A stretch of DNA of 64,000 nt, from positions 62,001 to 126,000 of the forward strand of contig NZ_JAAAPJ010000024.1 in NCBI RefSeq assembly GCF_009909145.1, in the 5' to 3' direction. The position numbers and the translations under genes were made by a program. This DNA comes from Corallococcus silvisoli. GTDB taxonomy: Bacteria > Myxococcota > Myxococcia > Myxococcales > Myxococcaceae. Positions within the stretch are counted from its first letter, which is position 1. Every line of letters starts with the position of its first letter. Positions 34,810 to 45,966 of this stretch are shown here, piece by piece. Under the pieces are notes generated by a model. The model saw only the letters and a program-made list of their open reading frames with translations, was not told the DNA's origin and did no database searches.

Positions 34810-36940
34810 TCCGATGCTGCAGGGGCTGGTGGCGGGCTTCGCCGTCGAGGCCCAGGAGGTCATCCAGAAGGTCACCATGGACCTGCTGGAGCTGGAGCGC
34901 GAGGGCCTGGAGAACGACGCGCTCGCGAAGATCTACACCCGGCTGGGCCGGCACCTGCACACGCTGAAGGGCAGCGCCGCGTCGCTGGGCCTCCAGGACC
35001 TGGGCGACATCGCCCACAAGCTGGAGGACGCGCTGGCGCCGCTCAAGGCGCACACGCAGAAGATGCCGCGCCCGGTGGTGGACATCCTGCTGCACGGGCT
35101 GGACCTGTTCATGCTGCGCGCGCAGGCCCACGCGGACGGACGCGGGGACTACCTGCCGGACCCCGCCGCCGCGCTGGCGCAGCTGGTCTCCGCCGCGCCG
35201 CCGCCAGAGGAGGCCGCGGTGCTGCCCGGTGGGGCGTTCGCGCAGCCGCCGCCGGCGGCCGCGCCCGCCGCGCCCGTGGAGTCGCCGGACGCGTCCGGCG
35301 AGTCGTCGGACGCCGGGTGGCGGGTGAGCGCGAACCAGGTGACGGCGCTGATGCGCGAGGTGGAGCGCCTGCGCGAGGTGCGCCTGCGGGTGGAGGAGCG
35401 CAGCCGGGAGCTGGAGCGGGTGTCCGCGCTGCTCGCCAAGCAGGGCCTGCTGGCGGAGACGGCGGAGGCGCGCACGCTCCTGTCCGGCACGGGCCGCTCC
35501 CTGCGCACCGACGGCGAGGAGACGAGCGACATCGTGGACGCGCTGGAGGAGGGCCTCAAGGCCATCACCACGCGCCCCACGCGCACCATCCTGGACCCCC
35601 TCCAGCGCATGGTGCGCGACCTGTCGCGCCAGCTGGGCAAGGAGGCGCGGCTGTCGGTGGTGGGCGCGGAGGTGTCGCTGGACCGGCGCCTGCTGGAGAA
35701 GCTCCAGGGCGCGCTCGTGCACCTGCTGCGCAACGCCGTGGACCACGGCCTGGAGCTGCCCGCCGAGCGCGAGAAGGCCGGCAAGCACCACGAGGGCGCG
35801 CTCACGCTGCGCGTGGAGCAGCAGGGCAACCTCCTGTACCTGGAGGCGAGCGACGACGGGCGCGGCATCGACCTGGCCCAGGTGCGCAAGGTCGCGGAGA
35901 AGCGCGGGCTCGTCACCGCGGACGAGGTGGCCCGCCTCAATGACAACCAGGTGCGCGACCTCATCTTCAGCGCGGGCTTCAGCACCCGCTCGGACGTGAC
36001 GGACACCTCCGGGCGCGGCGTGGGGCTGGACGCGGTGCGAGACACGGTGGAGTCGCTTCAGGGCCGCATCGAGGTGGCGAGCACGCGCGGGCAGGGCACC
36101 CGCTTCGTGCTGACCCTGCCGGTGGACCTGGGCAGCTCCCCGGTGCTGATGGTGCGCGCGCTGGAGCAGTTCGTGGGCCTGCCCATGCTGGCGGTGGAGT
36201 CCACGCAGCTGGCGCGCGCGGACTCGCTGCGCGTGGGCCGGCGCCGGGCCCACATGGAATACCAGGGGCAGCTGCTGCCGGTGGTGGACCTGGGCGCGCG
36301 GCTGGGCCTGCGGGCGTCCGCGCCTCCCTCGGAAGGGCAGCCGCTGCTCATCGTGCAGAGCGGTGGCAAGCGCGTGGCGCTGGGCGTGGACGCGGTGGTG
36401 GGGGACCGGGACCTGGTCATCCGCCCGCTGCCTTCGGAGGTGCGCGACGTGGCGGCCTGGCAGGGCGCGGCGACGCTCAGCCGGGGCGAGCTGCTGCTCA
36501 TCCTCCGGCCGGACTGGGTGGTGTCGGATTCGGAGAAGGTGACGGTGTCCGCGGCCAGCCGGCGGGCGCTGGTGGTGGATGACTCGCTCACGGCGCGGGC
36601 GCTGCACCGGGCGATGCTGGAGGCGGGCGGGTTCCAGGTGCACCTGGCGGCCAGCGGGGCCCGGGCCCTGGAGCGGCTGCAGGCGGACACCTACGACGTC
36701 GTCATCTGCGACCTGGACATGGAGGAGATGGACGGCATCGAGCTCATCGCGCGGCTGCGCGAGCGCAAGGACACGCGCACGTTGCCCGTCATCCTCGTCT
36801 CCGCGCACGACAGCGCGTCCGCGCGCGAGCGGGGCCTCGCGTCCGGCGCGGACGGCTTCCTCAGCAAGCGCGAGTGCGCCGCGGGCCGTCTGCTCGCGGA
36901 GGTGCTGGACGTGATGAGCCGCCGTGGGAGCCGCGCGTGA
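34799..36940 (+). CDS. cheA: Hybrid CheA histidine kinase with C-terminal receiver (FrzE-like)
   Basis: A 713-residue kinase at the centre of the chemosensory array. The HPt domain has His54 in RHLHTLKGSAASLGL. The Pro/Ala linker and a coiled-coil dimerisation part (about 180-260) lead to the HATPase with LLRNAVDHGLELP (N box), SDDGRGID (G1) and SGRGVGLDAV (G2). A CheW-like P5 domain follows, then a receiver (about 585-710) with phospho-acceptor Asp638 in VVICDLDMEEMDG. CheA-receiver fusions are typical of Frz-type myxobacterial systems and may replace or brake a separate CheY. Confidence 0.95.
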   Translation: MPVDPMLQGLVAGFAVEAQEVIQKVTMDLLELEREGLENDALAKIYTRLGRHLHTLKGSAASLGLQDLGDIAHKLEDALAPLKAHTQKMPRPVVDILLHGLDLFMLRAQAHADGRGDYLPDPAAALAQLVSAAPPPEEAAVLPGGAFAQPPPAAAPAAPVESPDASGESSDAGWRVSANQVTALMREVERLREVRLRVEERSRELERVSALLAKQGLLAETAEARTLLSGTGRSLRTDGEETSDIVDALEEGLKAITTRPTRTILDPLQRMVRDLSRQLGKEARLSVVGAEVSLDRRLLEKLQGALVHLLRNAVDHGLELPAEREKAGKHHEGALTLRVEQQGNLLYLEASDDGRGIDLAQVRKVAEKRGLVTADEVARLNDNQVRDLIFSAGFSTRSDVTDTSGRGVGLDAVRDTVESLQGRIEVASTRGQGTRFVLTLPVDLGSSPVLMVRALEQFVGLPMLAVESTQLARADSLRVGRRRAHMEYQGQLLPVVDLGARLGLRASAPPSEGQPLLIVQSGGKRVALGVDAVVGDRDLVIRPLPSEVRDVAAWQGAATLSRGELLLILRPDWVVSDSEKVTVSAASRRALVVDDSLTARALHRAMLEAGGFQVHLAASGARALERLQADTYDVVICDLDMEEMDGIELIARLRERKDTRTLPVILVSAHDSASARERGLASGADGFLSKRECAAGRLLAEVLDVMSRRGSRA

Positions 36941-38004
36941 GCTCCAAGAAGCCCATTCGCGTGCTCGTGGTGGACGACTCGCCCACCATGGCCAACACGC
37001 TCACCGCGCTGCTCACGGAGGAGCCGCGCATCGAAGTGGTGGGGCGGGCCGCGGACGGCAACCGCGCCGTGCAGCTGGCGCGCCTGCTGCGCCCCGACGT
37101 CATCACCATGGACCTGCTGCTGCCCGGCCTGGATGGCCCGGCGGCCATCGGGCACATCATGTCCCAGGCGCCCGCGCGCATCCTGGTGGTGAGCGCGGTG
37201 GCGGAGCAGCGCGGCGTGGACCTGGGCTTCCAGGCGATGAGCGCCGGAGCGCTGGAGCTCATCGGCAAGCCCAACGTCACCAACGCGGACGAGCTGCGCC
37301 GGTGGGGCCGGGAGCTGGCCCACTCCGTGTGCCTGATGGCGGAGGTGCCCGTCATCTCCCGCCGCCCGCGCGCCGCGCCGCCGCCGCCCATGCCCAGCGG
37401 GGCGCGGGTGGACGTGTTCGGCCTGGTCGCCTCCACCGGGGGGCCGCCCGCGCTGGCGGAGGTGCTGTCCAAGCTGCCGCGCGACCTGCCGGTGCCCGTG
37501 CTCATCGCGCAGCACATCACCGTGGGCTTCACCCAGGGCATGGTGCGCTGGCTGTCCCAGGTGTGCGAGCTGCAGGTGGGCATGGCGCGCGACGGCGAGC
37601 GGCTGGAGCCGGGGCGCGTGTACTTCCCGATGGATGGCCATGACCTGCTGGTGGACAGCGTGGGGCTGGCCCGGTTGCAGCGCAGCCACGGCGGCCCCTG
37701 TCCCAATGGGGACGTGCTGCTCAGCTCGCTGGCCATGGCGTATGGCCGGCGCAGCGGCGGCGGCGTCCTCACCGGCATGGGCGAGGACGGCGCGCGGGGG
37801 CTGCTGGCCATCCGCCACGCGGGAGGCGTCACCCTGGCCCAGGACGAGGCGTCCAGCGTCGTCTACGGCATGCCGCGCGCCGCCGTGGAGCTGAAGGCCA
37901 CCGACGGGGGCACGCCGCTGTCCCTGGTGGCGGACCTCATCCTCCAGAGCTGCCAGCGCCCGTCGTTCCGTCCCTCGCGAGGCCCGGAGGGCGGGGCCCG
38001 GTGA
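36937..38004 (+). CDS. cheB: CheB protein-glutamate methylesterase
   Basis: A 355-residue chemoreceptor demethylase. It begins with GTG at 36937 inside the GTGA overlap with cheA. An N-terminal receiver (VLVVDDSPTMANT, MDLLLPGLDG) is joined by a Pro-rich linker to the esterase domain with catalytic Ser166 (ASTGGPPAL), His193 (IAQHITVGFTQGM) and Asp284 (GMGEDGARG). The receiver is thought to control the esterase upon phosphorylation by CheA. The next gene, an MCP, begins after 94 bases. Confidence 0.95.
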   Translation: MSSKKPIRVLVVDDSPTMANTLTALLTEEPRIEVVGRAADGNRAVQLARLLRPDVITMDLLLPGLDGPAAIGHIMSQAPARILVVSAVAEQRGVDLGFQAMSAGALELIGKPNVTNADELRRWGRELAHSVCLMAEVPVISRRPRAAPPPPMPSGARVDVFGLVASTGGPPALAEVLSKLPRDLPVPVLIAQHITVGFTQGMVRWLSQVCELQVGMARDGERLEPGRVYFPMDGHDLLVDSVGLARLQRSHGGPCPNGDVLLSSLAMAYGRRSGGGVLTGMGEDGARGLLAIRHAGGVTLAQDEASSVVYGMPRAAVELKATDGGTPLSLVADLILQSCQRPSFRPSRGPEGGAR

Positions 38005-38098
38005 GGCTTCCGCCAATAAACCGCCGCGGCCCGCGTTGTCCCTGGCGTCGGGTGGTCGACGGTCGGCCCACGGAAGATGCCACCCCGGGAGTGTTCAC

Positions 38099-39715
38099 TT
38101 GAAGCCGTCCGCCGCGCTCCCCGTCTCGTTCCTGCGTGGGCTTGGGCTCGCGCCGAAGTTCGTGCTCGTCACGGCGGTCATCAGCGCCTCCGTGGCCCTC
38201 ATCCTCACCAGCATCGCCACCCGGCAGCTGGAGGCGAACCTGGAGGACCGCCACGCGAGCGAGGGCGAGGCCGTGGCGCTGAGCCTGGCCATCGCGGCGG
38301 AGCAGGGCGTGTCCGCGGGCATGGGGTCGCTCCAGCCGCTGCTGGAGGCGTTCCGCGAGCGCGACGACCTGGCCTACATCTTCATCCTGGACCCCACCGG
38401 CTACGTGCTGGTGCACTCCTTCAAGGGCCCCTTCCCGGAGGCGCTGAAGGTCGCCACGGAGGCGCAGGCCGCGCCGGGCCGCGACCGGACCCGCGTCATC
38501 CCGGAGGTGCGGCTGTCGCGCGGGGGCAAGACGCTGGTCGCCCTGGACGTCGCGGCGGCCGTGGCGGAGGGGCGCCTGGGCACCGTGCACGTGGGCATGG
38601 CGCGCGAGTACATCGACGCGAAGGTGGGGGCGCTGCGCTGGAACATGCTGCTGTTCGCGCTGCTGCTGGAGGTGGCGGGCGTGGTGCTGGCGGCGCTGTT
38701 CGGCAGGAGCATCGTGCGGCCGCTGGCGGAGCTCACGTCGGTGGCGGGCCACATCGTGTCGTCCGGCGACCTCACCCGCCCCATCCAGGTGCGCGGCACC
38801 GACGAGGTGGGGCGGCTGTCCCACTCCTTCTCGCAGATGGTGGGCAAGCTGCGCGAGGTGACGCTCAACCTCCAGCACGCCGCCTCCGCGCTCACCCAGT
38901 CCACGGACCACCTCAACGCGTCCTCCACGGAGCAGGCGCAGACCATCTCCCGCCAGGCCGCCGCGCTCCAGGAGACGCAGGTGACGGCGCAGGAGATAAA
39001 GCAGACCTCCACGCTGGCCGCGCAGAAGGCGGAGAGCGTGCTCAACGTCGCCGAGCGCGCGGACCTCCTGGCCAAGGCGGGCGAGGCCTCCATCGAGCAG
39101 ACGATGGCGGGCCTCAACGACATCCGCGCGCAGGTGGGGGAGATCGCGGAGAAGATCCTCGAGCTGGGCGAGCGCACCCGTCAGATTGGCGGCATCACCC
39201 AGACGGTGAAGGACCTGGCGGACCAGTCCAACATGCTCGCGCTCAACGCGGCCATCGAAGCGGTGCGCTCCGGTGAGCACGGCAAGGGCTTCAGCGTGGT
39301 GGCGCGTGAAATCCGCGCCCTGGCGGACCAGTCCATCCAGGCGACCACGCGGGTGCGGGAGCTGCTGGACGACATCGCGAACTCCGTCACCGCCGCGGTG
39401 CGCATCACCGAGCGCGGCGCGGAGCGCATGGAGGCGGGCCTGGCGCAGGTGCGCGACAGCGGGCAGAACCTGCGCGAGCTGTCCTCCATCGTCCAGGACA
39501 ACGCCGCCGCCGTCCGGCAGATCGCCGCCGCGGTGAACCAGCAGAACGTGGGCATCAATCAAATCACCCTGGCGGTGAATGACCTGTCCCGGATGATGGA
39601 CGACACCGTGGCCCGCATCGGCTCCACGGGCGAGGCGGCCACCACGCTCCAAATCATCTCCGAGCAGCTCTCCAGCGCCGTGGGCGCGTACAAGGTGGAG
39701 GCGAAGAAGGAGTAA
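38099..39715 (+). CDS. Methyl-accepting chemotaxis protein with periplasmic sensor
   Basis: A 538-residue receptor. A TTG at 38099 with GGGAG seven bases upstream is the preferred start; a TTG at 38036 is possible. One transmembrane helix (FVLVTAVISASVALILTSIA) leads to a periplasmic Cache-like domain of about 130 residues (DDLAYIFILDPTGYVLVHSF), then a second helix (MLLFALLLEVAGVVLAALFG), a HAMP domain and a long coiled coil. The signalling tip LADQSNMLALNAAIEAVRSG and EHGKGFSVVAREIRALADQS is intact. It is the last gene of the cluster and presumably its input receptor. The ligand is unknown. Confidence 0.93.
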   Translation: MKPSAALPVSFLRGLGLAPKFVLVTAVISASVALILTSIATRQLEANLEDRHASEGEAVALSLAIAAEQGVSAGMGSLQPLLEAFRERDDLAYIFILDPTGYVLVHSFKGPFPEALKVATEAQAAPGRDRTRVIPEVRLSRGGKTLVALDVAAAVAEGRLGTVHVGMAREYIDAKVGALRWNMLLFALLLEVAGVVLAALFGRSIVRPLAELTSVAGHIVSSGDLTRPIQVRGTDEVGRLSHSFSQMVGKLREVTLNLQHAASALTQSTDHLNASSTEQAQTISRQAAALQETQVTAQEIKQTSTLAAQKAESVLNVAERADLLAKAGEASIEQTMAGLNDIRAQVGEIAEKILELGERTRQIGGITQTVKDLADQSNMLALNAAIEAVRSGEHGKGFSVVAREIRALADQSIQATTRVRELLDDIANSVTAAVRITERGAERMEAGLAQVRDSGQNLRELSSIVQDNAAAVRQIAAAVNQQNVGINQITLAVNDLSRMMDDTVARIGSTGEAATTLQIISEQLSSAVGAYKVEAKKE

Positions 39716-39720
39716 CGCGA

Positions 39721-39754
39721 AGGCCCCGAGTCCCTTGGAAGGGGCCCGGGGCCT
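39721..39754. terminator. bidirectional terminator between the MCP and clpA
   Basis: AGGCCCCG (39721-39728) pairs with CGGGGCCT (39747-39754), with an inner CCTT/AAGG. It lies six bases after the MCP stop and about 30 bases beyond the convergent clpA stop. Confidence 0.6.
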
Positions 39755-39782
39755 GCGGTGCTTCCAGCGCGCCGCGCCGTCG

Positions 39783-42065
<2,283 letters not shown>

Positions 42066-42068
42066 GGT

Positions 42069-42395
42069 TCAGCCTTCCTCGGGTTCCATGGACAGCCGCA
42101 GGGGGAACCCGTTGTCCCGCGCCGCGGCCTCCACTGTCTTGAGCTTCGTCTCGGCGACGTCGTAGGTATAAACGCCCGCCACTCCGATGCCGTTGTAATG
42201 AACGTGCATCATGATCTGCACGGCATCCGTCTCCGACTTGTGGAAGATCTCCTTGAGCACGGCGACGACGAACTCACGCGTGGTGTAGTTGTCGTTGTGC
42301 AGGAGGACCTTGTAGAGGGTCGGCCTCTTCAGCTTCTGCTTGGGGACGGCCTCCGTGACGACCTGGCCGTCATCGTGTTGGTGCTTCTGCGCCAT
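42069..42395 (-). CDS. clpS: ATP-dependent Clp protease adaptor ClpS
   Basis: A 108-residue N-degron adaptor that delivers N-end-rule substrates to ClpA. A disordered N-terminus is followed by the core LLHNDNYTTREFVVAVLKEI with the Asn-Asp pair that contacts the substrate amino group, then a helix with MMHVHYNGIGVAGVYTYDVA. The protein ends with a Glu-rich tail. It is encoded three bases upstream of clpA. Confidence 0.97.
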   Translation of the reverse strand: MAQKHQHDDGQVVTEAVPKQKLKRPTLYKVLLHNDNYTTREFVVAVLKEIFHKSETDAVQIMMHVHYNGIGVAGVYTYDVAETKLKTVEAAARDNGFPLRLSMEPEEG

Positions 42396-42455
42396 GGGCT
42401 TGCGGACTCCCTTGCCTTCGCTTCGCGAACCTGTGGCGGGCCTGACGGGAACCGC

Positions 42456-43616
42456 TCAGGTCCGCTCCTTGAAACCCGTCTCCGCCCACCACAACGGCAG
42501 GCCGCTCTCCACGGCCGCCCGCTCGTGCGCCAGGAAGCCGCGCACCGCCCGGTCCAGCCCGGGGTGGAGGAACAGATGCGCACTGTACGTGAGGTGCGGC
42601 TCGAAACCCCGGGTGAGCTTGTGCTCGCCGCCGGCCCCGGGCTCGAAGCGCTCGCGCCCCCGCGCGATGCAGTCCTCCACCGGGTGATAGAGGCACACGT
42701 TGAAGTGCAGGAACGGGTGTTCCTCCAACGCCCCCCAATAACGGCCGAACAGCGTGCGCGGCCCGGTGAAGTTGAACGCCCCCGCCACGCGCCGGCCTTC
42801 CCGCCGGGCCTCCACGAACTCGCACCGGTGGCTGAACCGGGCGAGCAGGCGGGCGAAGAAGTCCTCCGTCAGGGAGCGCACGCCCCACGGGTAGCGGTCC
42901 ACCGTGGAGCGGTAGAGCTGGTACGCGCTCGCCGCGTCCAGCTCCTCCAGGGCCTCGCCCCGGAGCGTGCGCAGGGTGATGCCCTGGGCCCGCGGCGCGC
43001 GCCGCTCGCGCTGGATTTGATGCCGCCGCTTGGAGTGGAAGCGGCCGAGGAAGTCCTCGAACGTCCGGTAGCCCGCGTCGCGCCACAGGTACTGCACGCC
43101 CAGGCGGACGGCGTAGCCCTGCGCCTCCAGCACCGGCAGCTCCTCCGGGGTGGGGAAGAGGACGTGGACGCTGGAGATGCCCTCGGCGCGCGCGTACTCC
43201 AGGGCGGCGTCGTACAGCTCCGCCTCGCGCGACGGCCGGTCTTCCCCGGAGGCCACCAGCACGCGGCGGCCGGTGGCCGGCGTGAAGGGGACGGCGAGGA
43301 CCAGCTTGGGGTAGTAGCGCAGGCCCGCGCGCTCCGCCGCGGTGGCCCAGGCGGCGTCGAAGACGAACTCGCCGCGGCTGTCATCCTTGAGGTACGCGGG
43401 CGCGGCGGCGATGAGGCGCGAGCCCCGCCACAGGGTGAGGTGGCGCGGGTGCCAGCCGCGCTCGGGCACCGCGCAGCCGCTCTCCTCGAGCGCCGCGAGG
43501 AAGCCCCACTCCAGGAACGGCACCGACGCCGGGTCCACGAGCGCGTCCCAGGCCGACGCGGGGACGTCGGTGATGGACGTGAGCAGGCGCAGCGTGGTGG
43601 GGAGCGGGGCGGACAT
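42456..43616 (-). CDS. FemAB/GNAT-like protein of the DUF482 family (COG3146)
   Basis: A 386-residue protein. The ATG at 43616 gives MSAPLPTTLRLLTSITDVPA; an upstream in-frame start would add 16 residues without clear homology. PFLEWGFLAALEESG is the family N-terminal signature, and a long Arg-rich segment RFHSKRRHQIQRERR lies near the middle. Two GNAT-like folds are expected, as in FemAB enzymes. The family has no settled biochemical role. It lies 60 bases upstream of clpS on the same strand, so a shared transcript is possible. Confidence 0.75.
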   Translation of the reverse strand: MSAPLPTTLRLLTSITDVPASAWDALVDPASVPFLEWGFLAALEESGCAVPERGWHPRHLTLWRGSRLIAAAPAYLKDDSRGEFVFDAAWATAAERAGLRYYPKLVLAVPFTPATGRRVLVASGEDRPSREAELYDAALEYARAEGISSVHVLFPTPEELPVLEAQGYAVRLGVQYLWRDAGYRTFEDFLGRFHSKRRHQIQRERRAPRAQGITLRTLRGEALEELDAASAYQLYRSTVDRYPWGVRSLTEDFFARLLARFSHRCEFVEARREGRRVAGAFNFTGPRTLFGRYWGALEEHPFLHFNVCLYHPVEDCIARGRERFEPGAGGEHKLTRGFEPHLTYSAHLFLHPGLDRAVRGFLAHERAAVESGLPLWWAETGFKERT

Positions 43617-43681
43617 GGACGTGGCGAACGCCAGCCTATAACGGCGGGTGGCGGCTGCCGCCACGCCCGCCCGGACGCCCC

Positions 43682-44122
43682 CTACTTCCCGCGCGTCAGC
43701 TCATGGGCGAGGAAGCCCGCGACCTCCGTGAGCCCGGCGGCGGCGCGCTTGCGGCCCTCGTCGGACTCCATCACCCGGCGCGCGGCGTCGCTGGCGGTGC
43801 CCACCTCCAGGTCCACCAGGACGAGGAAGGCGCTCCAGCCAGGCGTCAGGGAGGCGACCTTGCCCGGCCGCTGGGGCCGGTCGCTCAAGGTGGTGGCCAC
43901 CTTCTCCAGGAGGCCTTCTTCCTTGAGACGTTTCGTGCTCCCGAGCATCTGCGTCCAGGTGGCCTCCAGCAGGGAGGTCAGCAGGGGACCGGCGAGGGCG
44001 CTGGAGAGGCGCTGGGCGGACTCCTCGGCGTCCAGCCGGTGGGCTTCGGCGTAGGTGGGGCCCAGCTTGGCCACCACCACGGCCTTGGTGGCGAGGTGGG
44101 CGAGGCGCGGCGGGAAGGGCAT
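43682..44122 (-). CDS. Hypothetical helical protein
   Basis: A 146-residue protein that was not recognised. It has no signal peptide or transmembrane segment and no obvious catalytic motif; the sequence is mostly predicted helical (HLATKAVVVAKLGPTYAEAH, then LLTSLLEATWTQML) and starts with ATG. It reads the same way as the DUF482 gene, 65 bases apart, and is divergent from the Nfu gene with 199 bases between. Codon use matches the neighbours, which supports it being a real gene. Confidence 0.65.
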   Translation of the reverse strand: MPFPPRLAHLATKAVVVAKLGPTYAEAHRLDAEESAQRLSSALAGPLLTSLLEATWTQMLGSTKRLKEEGLLEKVATTLSDRPQRPGKVASLTPGWSAFLVLVDLEVGTASDAARRVMESDEGRKRAAAGLTEVAGFLAHELTRGK

Positions 44123-44321
44123 GGGGGTGGGTCCTCGCCAGCAGGGCAGGGGAAGGAGGGGCCCGGGCCGGAAATGGACGGGCCTGGTGTCTTACACCGG
44201 CGGCGGGCCGGGCTCCATCCGGAGTGAATGAAGGTCGCGGGGCGTTTGCCTGACGGCCGGACAGGTTGCTATGGGGCCCGGCGCCCTTTAGAGGAAGCGG
44301 ACTTTCGTAGGGAGAACACGC

Positions 44322-44882
44322 ATGTCAGTGAACATCCAGCTCGAGTGGACCCCCAACCCCAGCACGCTGAAGTACGTGGTGGACCGCAAGCTGCTGGGCG
44401 GTGGCGCGGTGAACTTCACCAACCGGGACGAAGCGCAGGCCAAATCGCCCCTGGCGCTCCGGCTGATGGACATCCAGGGCGTGACGGCGGTGATGCTGGG
44501 CACGAACTTCGTCACCGTGACCAAGGGCGAGTCGGGGGAGTGGGACGAGCTCAACGACTCCGTGATGTCCACGCTGGACACGCACCTGAGCGAAGGCCTG
44601 CCGGTGGTGGACGAGGCGGCGATCGCGGCGGCGCGCCAGACGGTGTCGGCGGACGGCACCGTGGAGCAGCGCATCCAGGTCATCCTGGACGAGGAGATCC
44701 GCCCGGCGGTGGCCCAGGACGGCGGTGACATCACGCTGGACCGCTTCGAGGACGGCATCGTCTACCTGCACATGAAGGGCTCGTGCGCGGGCTGCCCGTC
44801 GTCCACGGCGACGCTGAAGATGGGCATCGAGGGCCGGCTCCGGGAGATGATTCCCGAGGTCACGGAAGTGGTGTCCGTCTGA
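44322..44882 (+). CDS. Iron-sulfur cluster scaffold/carrier protein, Nfu family
   Basis: A 186-residue protein with an N-terminal Nfu_N-like domain (about 1-90, WTPNPSTLKYVVDRKLL) and a C-terminal NifU-like domain (about 110-186). The cluster-binding CxxC is GSCAGCPSS with Cys155 and Cys158. Nfu proteins carry 4Fe-4S clusters from the assembly machinery to target enzymes. The start ATG at 44322 is preceded by AGGGAG. The two-domain layout equals that of mitochondrial NFU1. The next gene overlaps its stop codon. Confidence 0.93.
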   Translation: MSVNIQLEWTPNPSTLKYVVDRKLLGGGAVNFTNRDEAQAKSPLALRLMDIQGVTAVMLGTNFVTVTKGESGEWDELNDSVMSTLDTHLSEGLPVVDEAAIAAARQTVSADGTVEQRIQVILDEEIRPAVAQDGGDITLDRFEDGIVYLHMKGSCAGCPSSTATLKMGIEGRLREMIPEVTEVVSV

Positions 44883-45835
44883 GACGCAACGTCAAGGCGC
44901 CCCAGGTCCGCAAGGAGCTGCTTCCGGACCAGTCCCCCGCGCTCCTGCGGGAGCTGCACCTGCTCACGCGCGAGGGACACCTCAACGCGGATGCGCTGCG
45001 CAAGCTCAAGCAGGTCAACCACCTGGTGGGCCTGTTGCGCCCGGCGATGGAGGATGTGCAGGCCCGCCACGCCAACCCCCTGGTGGTGGACGCGGGCAGC
45101 GGCAACGCGTACCTGGGCTTCGTCGTCTACGAGCTGTTCCTCAAGGACGCGGCGGGCGGCGAGCTGCTCTCCATCGAAGGCCGGCCGGAGCTGACCGAGC
45201 GCGCGAAGGGCCGCGCCGAGCGGCTGCGCTTCGACCGGATGCGCTTCCAGACGGCGCACATCGACGCGGCGGAGTACCCGGAGCGGCTCCACGTGCTGAT
45301 GGCGCTGCACGCGTGCGACACGGCCACGGATGACGCGCTGGTGGCGGCCATCCGGCACGGCGCGGACCACGTGGCGGTGGTGCCGTGCTGTCAGGCGGAG
45401 GTCGCCGCGCAGCTGAAGGAGAAGCGCGCGAAGCCGGCGGGCTCCATGTCGCTGCTCTTCCAGCACCCCTGGCACCGGCGTGAGTTCGGCTCGCACCTGA
45501 CGAACGTCATCCGCGCGCTGACGCTGGAGGCGTTCGGCTACCAGGTGACGGTGACGGAGCTGACCGGGTGGGAGCACTCGCTGAAGAACGAGCTCATCCT
45601 CGGGCGGCGCGTGCACCGGGACAACCGGCGGGCGCGGCTCCAGCTCCAGGCGCTGCTGGCGGAGACGGGGGTGCAGCCCCGGCTGACGCGGCTGCTGGGC
45701 ATCACGCCCGCGGCCGGTGGCGGCGCGGAGGATGACGCGCCCGGACTCGTGTCGGACGACGTGGGCGCGTCAGGGCCCATGGGCGCGCAGACGTCGGTGC
45801 CGGAGGGAACCCCCAGCCCGGGGAACGGTGTCTAA
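44879..45835 (+). CDS. SAM-dependent methyltransferase, Methyltransf_32/GSTCD-like, start uncertain
   Basis: About 318 residues. The motifs LVVDAGSGNAYLGFVVYELF (SAM-binding loop), MALHACDTATDDAL and VVPCCQAEV mark the Methyltransf_32 family, related to eukaryotic GSTCD. The C-terminus (about 285-318) is a variable Pro/Gly-rich tail. No ATG, GTG or TTG in frame lies between 44783 (GTG, deep inside the Nfu gene) and the domain. A CTG at 44879 would overlap the Nfu TGA as CTGA. The start is therefore either 44783 or a rare CTG. The target molecule is not known. Confidence 0.75.
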   Translation: MRRNVKAPQVRKELLPDQSPALLRELHLLTREGHLNADALRKLKQVNHLVGLLRPAMEDVQARHANPLVVDAGSGNAYLGFVVYELFLKDAAGGELLSIEGRPELTERAKGRAERLRFDRMRFQTAHIDAAEYPERLHVLMALHACDTATDDALVAAIRHGADHVAVVPCCQAEVAAQLKEKRAKPAGSMSLLFQHPWHRREFGSHLTNVIRALTLEAFGYQVTVTELTGWEHSLKNELILGRRVHRDNRRARLQLQALLAETGVQPRLTRLLGITPAAGGGAEDDAPGLVSDDVGASGPMGAQTSVPEGTPSPGNGV

Positions 45836-45966
45836 TCCCACGGGACGGAGGTTCGTCTCGGAGTGGACCGGCGCTGGACACGGTTCGCGTGCGCGCGAGT
45901 CCCGGAGGCCTTCCCCCGGAATCCGGTGGGAGGGCCTGGCGTTCTGGAGCGCGCCGGGCGCTGTCG

